DNA from: a bacterium
GTDB lineage: Bacteria; Desulfobacterota; Binatia; UBA12015
DNA: 32,245 nt
Direction: 5' to 3'
Assembly (NCBI GenBank): GCA_030430245.1
Contig: JAUIFY010000031.1
Coordinates: forward strand, 1 to 32,245
This document shows positions 7,951-15,457 of this stretch, piece after piece. Positions within the stretch are counted from its first letter, which is position 1, and the number at the start of each line of letters is the position of its first letter. The notes under the pieces were generated by a model that was not told where the DNA came from, did not search any database, and worked only from the letters and a program-made list of their open reading frames with translations. Both the position numbers and the translations under genes were made by a program.

Positions 7951-9360
7951 ATGACCGTTACGCAGCTGCAGTCCGTTCCCGTTCCGCACTCGCCCGTCGA
8001 CGACATCCCGCCGCTGGTCGCGCGCCTCAGGGCCACCTTCGACTCCGGCAAGACACGGCCCCTCGCCTGGCGACGCGAGCAACTGCAGGCTCTCCTGCGT
8101 TTCCACAAGGAGCAGGCCGAGCCGCTGGCCGAAGCGCTACGCGCGGATCTCGGAAAGCCCACCATGGAGGCCTATGCGGCCGACATCGCTCAGGCCCCGG
8201 GCGAGGCCAAGCTGGCGCTCAAGAATCTGGCCAAGTGGACCAAGCCCGAGAACGTCGGCCGCGTTCCGATGCTCGGCCGTTCGGTGCTCATGCGCGACCC
8301 GCTCGGTGTCGTGCTCATCATCGCGCCGTGGAACTACCCGGTCGGCCTCCTTCTCTCTCCGCTCGTCGGCGCGATCGCGGCCGGCAACGCGGCGGTCTTG
8401 AAGCCGTCGGAGGTGACCGCGCACACCTCGGCCGTGCTCGCCGAGACCCTTCCGAAGTACCTCGACCCCGACGCCATCGCGCTCGTCGAAGGTGGCGTCG
8501 AGGAGACCACCGCCCTGCTCGATCAGCGATTCGACCACATCATGTACACGGGCAATGGCCAGGTCGGCCGCATCGTGATGGAGAAGGCCGCCAAGAACCT
8601 GACTCCGGTCACGCTCGAGCTCGGGGGAAAGAGCCCGTGCATCGTCGACGCGACGGCCGATCTCACGATCGCCGCGCGGCGCATCGCCTGGGGCAAGTTC
8701 ATCAACTCCGGGCAGACGTGCATCGCCCCGGACTACCTCCTCGTCGAAGAGTCCATCCACGACCCGCTGGTCGCCGCGATCGAGAAGACCGTGAAGGAGT
8801 TCTACGGCGACGACCCCCAGAAGACGGCCGACTACGCGCGGGTCGTGAACCAGCGTCACCATGCGCGCCTCACGGCCCTGCTCGAAGATCAGGAGATCGC
8901 GTTCGGCGGCGCGACGGACGTCGACGATTGCTACATCCAGCCGACGCTCCTCACGAACGTGTCCCCGGACTCGGCCATCATGCAGACCGAGATCTTCGGC
9001 CCGATCCTGCCCGTGCTCCGCATTCGCGACGTCGACGAGGCGATCTCGTTCGTCCGGGCCCGCGAGAAGCCGCTCGCGCTGTACGTCTTCACGTCGGACG
9101 ATGCGGTGGCCGGCAAGGTCCTCGAGGAGACCAGCTCGGGCGGCGCGTGCGTCAACGGCACCGTCATGCACATCGGCGACTCGCGCATGCCGTTCGGCGG
9201 CGTGGGCGAGAGCGGGATGGGCGCGTACCATGGCCGCAGCAGCTTCGAGACCTTCACGCACCGGAAGGCCGTCCTGAAGCGCGGCTTCCGGTTCGACCTG
9301 AAGATGATGTACCCGCCCTACTCGAAGTTCGGCACCAAGATGGTCAAGAAGATGGTCTGA
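7951..9360 (+). CDS. Aldehyde dehydrogenase, class 3 (ALDH3) type
   Basis: This 469-residue NAD(P)-dependent enzyme oxidises aldehydes to carboxylic acids. Landmarks are W127-N128 in APWNYPVG, K151-P-S-E for cofactor binding, TGNGQVG at 200-206, the general base E223 in LELGGKSP and the nucleophile C257 in NSGQTC. EIFGPILPVL and MPFGGVGESGMGAYHG follow. The absence of an N-terminal extension and the C-terminal KMMYPPYSKF segment match the ALDH3 branch, which handles fatty, aromatic or coniferyl aldehydes. It lies 113 bases after the selenoprotein on the same strand, so they may share a transcript, though a TATAGA box in the gap allows its own promoter. The family is certain; the substrate is not known. 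Confidence 0.96.
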   Translation: MTVTQLQSVPVPHSPVDDIPPLVARLRATFDSGKTRPLAWRREQLQALLRFHKEQAEPLAEALRADLGKPTMEAYAADIAQAPGEAKLALKNLAKWTKPENVGRVPMLGRSVLMRDPLGVVLIIAPWNYPVGLLLSPLVGAIAAGNAAVLKPSEVTAHTSAVLAETLPKYLDPDAIALVEGGVEETTALLDQRFDHIMYTGNGQVGRIVMEKAAKNLTPVTLELGGKSPCIVDATADLTIAARRIAWGKFINSGQTCIAPDYLLVEESIHDPLVAAIEKTVKEFYGDDPQKTADYARVVNQRHHARLTALLEDQEIAFGGATDVDDCYIQPTLLTNVSPDSAIMQTEIFGPILPVLRIRDVDEAISFVRAREKPLALYVFTSDDAVAGKVLEETSSGGACVNGTVMHIGDSRMPFGGVGESGMGAYHGRSSFETFTHRKAVLKRGFRFDLKMMYPPYSKFGTKMVKKMV

Positions 9361-9383
9361 CGACTCCTCCGGCGCGTCGTCGG

Positions 9384-9413
9384 CCCGGGGTCGGCGCTTC
9401 GTCCGAACCCGGG
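9384..9413. terminator. Bidirectional terminator-like hairpin between convergent genes
   Basis: An 11-position stem (9384-9394 with 9403-9413) has CCCGGG on both sides, a single G-A mismatch and an 8-base loop. It fills the 54-base gap between the stops of the aldehyde dehydrogenase and the acetyltransferase. There is no strong T-run, so factor-independent termination is plausible but not proven. Confidence 0.5.
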
Positions 9414-9414
9414 T

Positions 9415-9981
9415 CTACCCGGAACCGATCTGCCGCGCCGCGCGCCCCGGGCTCCGCACTCGTCCGCGCGGCCGGTGGACGAAGTACACCTGCTCCCAGA
9501 GGGTGTCGGGAGGATCGGCCGGAGCCCGCCGCACCTCGACGAACCCGAGACCCTCCAGAACCCGCACCGACGCCTCGTTCGGGGCGTCCGTCGATGCGTG
9601 GATCTCCTCGAGTCCGCGCGTGTATCCGCGGTCCATCACGGCGCGTGTCATCTCGGTCGCGAGCCCCTGCCCCCAGCATCGCTCGAACATCGCGTACATG
9701 ATCTCCAGCACGCCCGGCTCCGCGAACTCGGCGTAGCCGACCAGGCCCGAGATCCGCGTCTCGCCCGCGAGGCGCGCGGCCCACATACCGAGCCCCTGCG
9801 CCTCGAACCTCGCGATGCTGGTCTCGATCATCTCCGAGATACGGGGAGCACCCAGATCGCGGCCATCGCAGAGGTAGCGGCGCACCTGCTCGTCGGCGAG
9901 CAGCGCGTGCAGCTCCCCGAGCTCCGCGGGACGAACCGGCGCGAGACGCAGGCGGGCGGTCGCGATCGCGTGCTCCGGCAT
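9415..9981 (-). CDS. GNAT acetyltransferase (RimJ/RimL-like)
   Basis: The 188-residue protein begins MPEHAIATARLRLAPVRPAE, the usual opening of the RimJ/RimL/Acetyltransf_3 branch, which transfers acetyl from acetyl-CoA to an amino group. The acetyl-CoA binding motif is ERCWGQGLATEM (100-111), following the beta-strand VLEIMYAMF. NEASVRVLEGLGF (135-147) is the conserved C-terminal block. The start at 9981 excludes a low-complexity upstream extension that lacks domain features. The last 20 or so residues are Arg-rich and probably unstructured. The target may be a protein N-terminus or a small amine; nothing in the context decides. It is divergent from the TPR gene starting at 10138. Confidence 0.9.
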   Translation of the reverse strand: MPEHAIATARLRLAPVRPAELGELHALLADEQVRRYLCDGRDLGAPRISEMIETSIARFEAQGLGMWAARLAGETRISGLVGYAEFAEPGVLEIMYAMFERCWGQGLATEMTRAVMDRGYTRGLEEIHASTDAPNEASVRVLEGLGFVEVRRAPADPPDTLWEQVYFVHRPRGRVRSPGRAARQIGSG

Positions 9982-10137
9982 CGAACGGAGTCTGCCCTTC
10001 GCCCGTCCGGGAGGGCAAGCCACTGCCACGCCCGTGGAACCGGGGCGGCGCGGCCCGGAGCCTGGCGGGCGGCCTCTCGGGCCGACTCGCTCCGATTTCC
10101 GCAGCCGTGCTATGCTCGACGTACTCGGGAGACGCTC

Positions 10138-10755
10138 ATGGTGGCTCGTGGAATCACCTCGTTCCGGCCCCCGATCGTGGCCGCGGCCCTCTCGCTCGCG
10201 TTCGCCTCGAACGCGTGGGGAACCGCCGCGATGACGGTGCTCGGGAACTCGGACGCGCACGACTGCTTCCTGAACGCGTCGACCCGCTCCGCCGCCGTGA
10301 GCTCGCTCGACAGCTGCCGCAAGGCTCTCGGCTCCGGGGACCTTTCCAACACCGACCACGCGGCGACGCTGGTCAACATGGGCATCATCCTGAACTCGCT
10401 CGCGCGCGTCGACGAGGCGATGGAGGCCTTCGAGGAGGCCCTCAGCCGCTCGCCGCAGCTACCCGAGGCCGTGTTGAGCCGAGGCAACAGCCACTTCCTC
10501 CGCCGCGACTACGACCGCGCGATCGCCGACTACGAGCTGAGCCTCCGGTACGGCGTCAAGGATCCCGCCGCCGCGCACTTCAACCACGGTCTCGCGCATC
10601 ACAAGAAGAAGGACTTCAAGCAGGCCGCGGTCTCGTACCAGCGCGCGATCGAGCTCAAGCCGGACTTCCGCCGCGCGCAGGCCCGACTCGATCAAATCCA
10701 GAAGCTGGGCCTCTCCGAGCAGACCGCACCCCGCACCAAGCCGTCGACGTACTGA
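10138..10755 (+). CDS. Exported tetratricopeptide-repeat protein
   Basis: The 205-residue protein starts with a signal peptide (MVARGITSFRPPIVAAALSL, then AFASNAWG) with cleavage likely near residue 28. About three TPR units follow, at roughly 74-107 (LVNMGIILNSLARVDEAMEAFEEALSRSP), 108-141 (AVLSRGNSHFLRRDYDRAIADYELSL) and 143-176 (AHFNHGLAHHKKKDFKQAAVSYQRAIELKP). The two cysteines C43 and C60 before the repeats could form a periplasmic disulfide. GGGAG seven bases before the ATG supports the start. TPRs are protein-binding scaffolds; a specific partner cannot be named. It is convergent with the carboxylesterase, with only 30 bases between stops. Confidence 0.88.
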   Translation: MVARGITSFRPPIVAAALSLAFASNAWGTAAMTVLGNSDAHDCFLNASTRSAAVSSLDSCRKALGSGDLSNTDHAATLVNMGIILNSLARVDEAMEAFEEALSRSPQLPEAVLSRGNSHFLRRDYDRAIADYELSLRYGVKDPAAAHFNHGLAHHKKKDFKQAAVSYQRAIELKPDFRRAQARLDQIQKLGLSEQTAPRTKPSTY

Positions 10756-10785
10756 GCTCCCGGCCGCACTTCGCTCCGGACTCGG

Positions 10786-12558
10786 CTAGCAACCCGTCGG
10801 GAGTGCTCGAGTGCGACTTCGGTTCGTGCGTTGGCGGAGCCAGCGCAGGTACTCGCAGCGGTCGGGGTCGTCCAGGAGACGGGGGTCGGCGTCGGCGGCG
10901 GCGAGGACCTCCTCTTCCGTCAAGGTCTCGCCCGACATTCGGAGGCCACCGTCCGCGTCCGTGTCCAATACGAGGAACTCCGGGGCCGGCTTCCACTCGG
11001 GCAGATCGCCCGAGCGGCCCTGGCCCGGCGCGCCCGTCGTGGCGAACTGCACCCAGTACGAGATCATCTGCTCGGAGAGCTTCTTTCGCCCCGCCTCGTT
11101 CTCCTCCGTCCAAAGCGCGTTGGCCGCCGGTCCGAGATCGAAGTGACCGAAGACGAACGGAATCTCGAAGCCGTGGGAGGCGCCGACCATCTTCGAGAAG
11201 TCCGAGCCGACGATCGTCGGCTCTTCGTCCCAGTCGAACCGGTACACGAACACTCCGGGGGCCCCGCCCTTCCCCAGTGCGGCCGCGGGCTCGTCGGCGC
11301 CGGCGGCCTTCCAGACGCGACTCCCGTGCTCCGCGCGAGCCTCGAAGTTCTCGGGATCGTTCAGGCGCGGGAACAGCCACAGGAGCTGCCAGGTGTGCTC
11401 GGGATTCGCGAAGAGGAACAGCTTGTCCTCGTCGCGGTTCGTGCCGATCATCACCGGAACGCCCGCGTGGCCGTCCGCGGTCGCGAACCCGTCCAGCGGC
11501 GCGCTCGCCGGCAACACCGCGCCGTCGGGGAACATCTGAGGCACGTCGATCAAGCCTTCGGTCGCCTCCCGCGCATACGTGGCGAGGATCGCCTCGGCGG
11601 GCTTCGCGCGAAGGTACGTCGCGACGTCCGTCGCGGTCATCGCGTCGAGCTTCGCGCGTGCGGTCGGAACGTCCGGCGCCGAGCCATCCTCGACCAGGAG
11701 CGCGACCAGCGTCTCGTTCGAGCTCCCGGGGTTCCCCGGCGGAGTGTCGTCGGCGAAGTTCTCCGCCTCGGCGAGCGTCGTCGACCGCAGTCCCCCGCTC
11801 TGCGCGATCGCGCGGTGAAACGACCCGCGCGCTCCCGGAGCTCGAAGGAGCGCGAACACGTCGCGCCCGCCGGCCGACTCGCCGAAGATCGTCACGTTCC
11901 CCGGATCCCCTCCGAAGGCCGCGATGTTGTCGCGCACCCAACCCAGAGCGGCGATCATGTCGAGCACACCGAAGTTCCCCGAGCGGTCCTCCTCCGTCGT
12001 CGCTTCCGCCCGCAGCGATGCGTGGCGGAACCATCCCAGAGGCCCGAGTCGGTAGTTGATCGCGACGACGACCACGTCCTGCGTCGCCGCGAGGTAACCT
12101 CCATCGTAGTTCGACGCCTGACCGATGACGTTGCCGCCGCCGTGGATCCAGAAGAGCACCGGCAGGCCCGGCCGCTCGGCCGTCACCGGCGTCGCGTCCA
12201 CTGGCGCGTAGACGTCGAGGACGAGGCAATCCTCGTCGCCGCCGATCTCGTCCGACGGAATCGCGAGCCCGGCGAACGGACTTCCGAACTGCGGACAGGC
12301 CGCGCCGTGCCGGGTCGCTTCGCGCGTCCCCGACCAGGGGGCGAGCGGCGCCGGTGCGCGCCACCGTCGCTCCCCCACGGGGGGCGCGGCGTAGGGAATG
12401 CCGAGGTACTCGTGACTGCCGTAGATCCCGACACGCCCGACGACGTCGCCCGCCGGAGGAGATCTCCGCGACGACGGATCGGGCGCCGAGGGAGCGTCCG
12501 GGGCGGTCGCCGTGCAGCCGACCAGGAGTGCGACGAACGAGATCGCGAAGGCGCGCAT
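10786..12558 (-). CDS. Lipoprotein type B carboxylesterase
   Basis: The 590-residue protein opens MRAFAISFVALLVGC, a lipoprotein signal with Cys15, so it is membrane-anchored outside the cytoplasm. The type B carboxylesterase/lipase fold follows: YLGIPYAAPPVGERRWRAP, the C88...EDC111 pair that forms a conserved disulfide in the family, LPVLFWIHGGG (oxyanion hole 139-142), VVAINYRLGPLGW, nucleophile S228 in FGESAGG, and GTNRDEDKLF plus GASHGFEIPFVFGH carrying the acid and His. It would hydrolyse carboxylic esters. AGGAAGG at 12564-12570 on this strand supports the start against an open frame 104 codons longer. The substrate is unknown; para-nitrobenzyl-esterase-like enzymes are the closest general class. 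Confidence 0.93.
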   Translation of the reverse strand: MRAFAISFVALLVGCTATAPDAPSAPDPSSRRSPPAGDVVGRVGIYGSHEYLGIPYAAPPVGERRWRAPAPLAPWSGTREATRHGAACPQFGSPFAGLAIPSDEIGGDEDCLVLDVYAPVDATPVTAERPGLPVLFWIHGGGNVIGQASNYDGGYLAATQDVVVVAINYRLGPLGWFRHASLRAEATTEEDRSGNFGVLDMIAALGWVRDNIAAFGGDPGNVTIFGESAGGRDVFALLRAPGARGSFHRAIAQSGGLRSTTLAEAENFADDTPPGNPGSSNETLVALLVEDGSAPDVPTARAKLDAMTATDVATYLRAKPAEAILATYAREATEGLIDVPQMFPDGAVLPASAPLDGFATADGHAGVPVMIGTNRDEDKLFLFANPEHTWQLLWLFPRLNDPENFEARAEHGSRVWKAAGADEPAAALGKGGAPGVFVYRFDWDEEPTIVGSDFSKMVGASHGFEIPFVFGHFDLGPAANALWTEENEAGRKKLSEQMISYWVQFATTGAPGQGRSGDLPEWKPAPEFLVLDTDADGGLRMSGETLTEEEVLAAADADPRLLDDPDRCEYLRWLRQRTNRSRTRALPTGC

Positions 12559-12868
12559 GCCGGCCTTCCTAGCGCGCTTCACGGCGGCACTCCAAACGGC
12601 TCGTTTCCCCCGCCGTGGAAGACCCCGGTCCCTCGTCCGGGCCACGCGGGAAGGCGCGGCCGTGACTCGCGGCCTGCCGGGTCGAGAAGCGCGCGACCGC
12701 TCGCGAAGCGGCGCCGACGCTCCTCCGCCCCATGAGTCTCCGCCGGTGCGGATGTGGATCGCCGGCATCTCGCCGGCGCGGGACGCCACGCGCACGGGGA
12801 TCGGTCGTCGAGCCGAATCGCCACGCGGGCATCGTTGCCATTGCGGCCGGGTCTCCCTACCCTTCGGC
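12559..12868. other. Divergent intergenic region, no gene seen
   Basis: These 310 bases separate the divergent carboxylesterase and the HTTM-partner gene. Open frames crossing it are arginine- and proline-rich and show no domain. It should hold promoters for both sides, but no convincing -35/-10 pair or operator is recognisable by eye. Confidence 0.5.
12564..12570 (-). promoter_or_regulatory. Ribosome binding site of the carboxylesterase
   Basis: AGGAAGG on the minus strand lies 5 bases before the ATG at 12556-12558 and selects the start that yields a proper lipoprotein signal. Confidence 0.65.
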
Positions 12869-13519
12869 ATGGCCTCGCCCGAGCAGCTCCGACGTCGCGC
12901 GAGCGCCGCGTTCGCCGCCGTCTTCGTGCCGTTGTTCCTCGGCGCGGTCCTGGTCCAGAATCTCGGGGGGTACCTCCGGCGGGACCTTCCCTTTCTCGAG
13001 GAGGCGACGATCGCGCTCGGCGCCCTCGGCGCCCACCAGCGGTGGCCGATGTTCGGAGCCTACTTCCCGAACCACACGCGCGTCCCGGTCGTGCGGCTCC
13101 TCCTGGCCGGTGGGACGCCGGTGTTCCTGCTGCCCGTCGCGACCCCGTCGTTCAGCGACGAGCTGGCGCGGCAGTTCGATCTCGCCGCCACCTCCGAGCA
13201 GGGGCGCGTCGCCGCCTGGAAGACGCACGTCGGCACCGGGCGGATCGAGAAGCTCGAATCGCGCGCGAGCAGCCCGTGGCGGGGCTGGCTCGGCGTGCGC
13301 ACCGCCTACGTCGCGTCGCGCATGCGCCGCTGGGCCGACGCCGAAGGCGTGGACCTGGCCCGGCAGGTGCGGGCCGTCGACCTCCTCAGCGTGAAGATCC
13401 AGAGCGCCCGCGACGGCGCGCCGCTCACCGTCGTCTCGATCGACCCCGTCTCGATCGAACCCGCGCTCCTCCCGGACTGGCCGGCACCGCGCGCACGCCA
13501 GCTCGTGAGCGGGCCATGA
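12869..13519 (+). CDS. Membrane-anchored protein encoded with the HTTM gene, function unknown
   Basis: This 216-residue protein has a membrane segment at about residues 12-30 (AAFAAVFVPLFLGAVLVQNL) and an otherwise soluble, probably periplasmic body. The body contains HQRWPMFGAYFPNHTRVPVV and a W-rich segment SSPWRGWLGVRTAYVASRMRRW. Its stop overlaps the ATG of the HTTM-domain gene in ATGA, indicating translational coupling and a shared role. I do not recognise a named domain. The R-W-P-M-F pattern after the anchor resembles small proteins found beside HTTM proteins in other bacteria, which is inference from memory of such neighbourhoods. The start MASPEQLRRR is chosen because upstream codons in frame are low-complexity. 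Confidence 0.75.
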   Translation: MASPEQLRRRASAAFAAVFVPLFLGAVLVQNLGGYLRRDLPFLEEATIALGALGAHQRWPMFGAYFPNHTRVPVVRLLLAGGTPVFLLPVATPSFSDELARQFDLAATSEQGRVAAWKTHVGTGRIEKLESRASSPWRGWLGVRTAYVASRMRRWADAEGVDLARQVRAVDLLSVKIQSARDGAPLTVVSIDPVSIEPALLPDWPAPRARQLVSGP

Positions 13520-14430
13520 CGCGAGCGTTCGCACGCGTCGTATCGTACTGGTCCACGCCGATCCGCGCGGAGCGCATGGCCGCGTTCCGTATCGTCATCG
13601 GCGCGCTCGTCGCGATCGACGCCGTGATCACGATTCTTCCCCACGCCGCCTGGTACCTGGGCGCGGACGGGCTTCATCCGGAGGCGCTCTTCCGCCTCGT
13701 CGCCGAGCCGGGGACCTGGTCGCTCGTCCCCGCCGACGCGACGGCGGCCGAGGCCCGGGCCTACGTGCTCGCCCTCGTCGCCGCTTCGATCGGCGTCGCC
13801 TGCGGCCTCGCGACGCGAATCTCGTCGATCGCGATGTGGGCGCTCCTCGTCAGCATCCACAATCGCAGTCCGTACGTCTTGAACGGCGGCGATTTCCTCC
13901 TGCAGGTGGCGGCGCTCTACCTCGTCTTGATGCCCGCGGGTCGGGCGTGGAGCGTCGACGCGGTCGTGCGACGTCGGCGGCGACGCGAGGCCAGCCCGTG
14001 GGTCCTGCCCTGGCCGTACCGGCTGGCGCAGATCCAGCTCGCGGTCATGTATCTCTTCACCGGGCTCAGCAAGCTGCCCACACCCGACGGACCGCACGTC
14101 GGGCAGTGGATCTCCGGCCAGGCGCTCGCGGGAGCGCTCGGGACGGCGACCATGGCGCGGTTCGAGATCCTGTCGACGATTCCCTGGTGGGTCTCCGCCC
14201 CGGCCGTCTGGGCCACCCTCGTCTGGGAGATCTCGTTTCCCGTGCTTCTCCTCTTCGGCCGCACGCGCGCGCCCGCCCTCGCGTTCGGCGTCCTCGTGCA
14301 CCTCGGGATCTTCGCCACGCTGGAGGTCGGCGCCTTCAGCTTCGCGAGCCTTTCGTACTACGTCCTCTTCCTTCCACCGGCGTGGTTCGGCCCGGCCGAG
14401 CCGCCTCGAGAACCAGGAGACCCAAGATGA
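13516..14430 (+). CDS. HTTM-domain (vitamin K-dependent gamma-carboxylase-like) membrane protein
   Basis: The 304-residue protein has several transmembrane segments and the hallmarks of the HTTM (horizontally transferred transmembrane) family related to gamma-glutamyl carboxylase. These are MAAFRIVIGALVAID near the N-terminus, LGADGLHP, the conserved loop SIHNRSPYVLNGGDFLLQ (residues 113-130), and a later helix IQLAVMYLFTGLSKL. Bacterial members lack a proven general function. This one ends without the long C-terminal luminal domain of animal carboxylases. It overlaps both neighbours by ATGA, so the four genes from 12869 to 15457 form one tightly coupled operon. The family call is firm; the reaction is unknown. 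Confidence 0.87.
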   Translation: MTRAFARVVSYWSTPIRAERMAAFRIVIGALVAIDAVITILPHAAWYLGADGLHPEALFRLVAEPGTWSLVPADATAAEARAYVLALVAASIGVACGLATRISSIAMWALLVSIHNRSPYVLNGGDFLLQVAALYLVLMPAGRAWSVDAVVRRRRRREASPWVLPWPYRLAQIQLAVMYLFTGLSKLPTPDGPHVGQWISGQALAGALGTATMARFEILSTIPWWVSAPAVWATLVWEISFPVLLLFGRTRAPALAFGVLVHLGIFATLEVGAFSFASLSYYVLFLPPAWFGPAEPPREPGDPR

Positions 14431-14645
14431 GTGAACGGGCCCTCGCCGTCGTCACGGGCGGCAGCTCCGGAGTCGGCAAGGCGATCTTGCGCGCGGGTAC
14501 TCCCGACGACGTGGCCCGCGTCGTCGAGCTCCTGGCGAGCCCGAAGGCGGGGTACGTCACCGGGCAGACGATCTGGGTCGACGGCGGAGCCCTCACCCTG
14601 CCGAACTGGCGGTACGAGGAGGAGAAGGCCGGAGGACGACCGTGA
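14427..14645 (+). pseudogene. Internally deleted short-chain dehydrogenase (72 codons)
   Basis: This short gene begins MSERALAVVTGGSSGVGKAI, the complete cofactor-binding start of an SDR. It then jumps directly to RAGTPDDVARVVELL and YVTGQTIWVDGGALTLPNW, the usual C-terminal end. The roughly 170 residues between, including the N-A-G motif and the catalytic Ser and Tyr-x-x-x-Lys, are missing, yet the frame is kept. It therefore cannot be an active dehydrogenase. It overlaps both the upstream HTTM gene (ATGA) and the downstream methyltransferase (GTGA). The join lies near codons 20-22. It is most simply an in-frame deletion relic kept for operon coupling; an assembly collapse is the alternative. 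Confidence 0.8.
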
Positions 14646-15457
14646 GCGCGGACGACTCCGAGCGCGCGGGAGGCCGCGCATCGTACCGCGTCTCGGAGGA
14701 CCCGGAGGAGGCGCGCGTCGAGGGCCGCCGGCTCGCGCTCCTGGGCGAGCTTCGCGATCGGCGCAGCGCCGCGACGCTCGAGGCCCTCGGCATCGAAGAC
14801 GGGTGGCGCTGCCTCGACGTGGGTTCGGGCGGCGGCAGCCTCGCACGATGGATGGCGGAGCGGGTGCGCCCGTACGGCTCGGTCGTCGCGACCGACGTGG
14901 ACCTCCGCTTTCAACGGGAGGGGCGCGACAACCTCGAGGTGCGTCGCCACGACATCGTCCACGACGCGCTTCCGGAGAACGAGTTCCACCTCGTGCACGC
15001 ACGCGCGGTCCTGCAGACGATCGAGCAGCGCGAGGCCGTGCTGGACAAGCTGGTTCGCGCGCTGCGACCCGGGGGATGGCTCGTCGTCAGCGATCCCGAG
15101 TGGAGCGCGTTCGAGCGCCAGCCGCTCCCCGAGGCCTTCCGCGCTCTCTACGACGCCATGATGGACGCGGCCGCCCACGCCCACGGGTACGACCGGCACT
15201 GGCCCGTGCGGATCCCGGCCGCGTTCCGGGCGCGCGGCCTCGTCGACATCGACTGCCGGGGCGACAGCCACGCGATGCACGGGGGAACCGACAGCGCCGA
15301 GTGGCTGATCCTGGCCTACGAGCGCAGCGCGCCCGGACTCGTCCGCGCGGGCTTCCTCGATCAAAGGACCGTCGACGAAGGACTCCGCGCCGCACGGAAG
15401 CGGGACTTCCTCGCCATGGGCCCCGTATCGGTCTGCTGCTGGGGCCGGAAGCCGTAG
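14642..15457 (+). CDS. Class I SAM-dependent methyltransferase
   Basis: This 271-residue protein from a GTG start has motif I WRCLDVGSGGGSLARWMAER (55-74), the acidic end of strand 2 VVATDVD (81-87), RRHDIVHDALPENEFHLVHA (motif II region) and a post-II block LRPGGWLVVSDPEWSAF. These bind S-adenosylmethionine in a Rossmann-like fold. It resembles the small-molecule methyltransferases of the UbiE/Methyltransf_11/25 group; the acceptor is not deducible. Translation is probably coupled to the SDR relic through GTGA. Its stop at 15455-15457 directly abuts the convergent gene's stop: the six-base palindrome TAGCTA supplies both. Confidence 0.9.
   Translation: MSADDSERAGGRASYRVSEDPEEARVEGRRLALLGELRDRRSAATLEALGIEDGWRCLDVGSGGGSLARWMAERVRPYGSVVATDVDLRFQREGRDNLEVRRHDIVHDALPENEFHLVHARAVLQTIEQREAVLDKLVRALRPGGWLVVSDPEWSAFERQPLPEAFRALYDAMMDAAAHAHGYDRHWPVRIPAAFRARGLVDIDCRGDSHAMHGGTDSAEWLILAYERSAPGLVRAGFLDQRTVDEGLRAARKRDFLAMGPVSVCCWGRKP

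Noticed and set aside
10756..10785. Terminator between the TPR gene and the carboxylesterase
   Set aside because: Only a 4-bp CCGG inverted repeat is found, too weak to call.
10655..12364. Minus-strand open frame of 569 codons over the carboxylesterase
   Set aside because: A frame-shifted shadow; the esterase frame carries all catalytic motifs.
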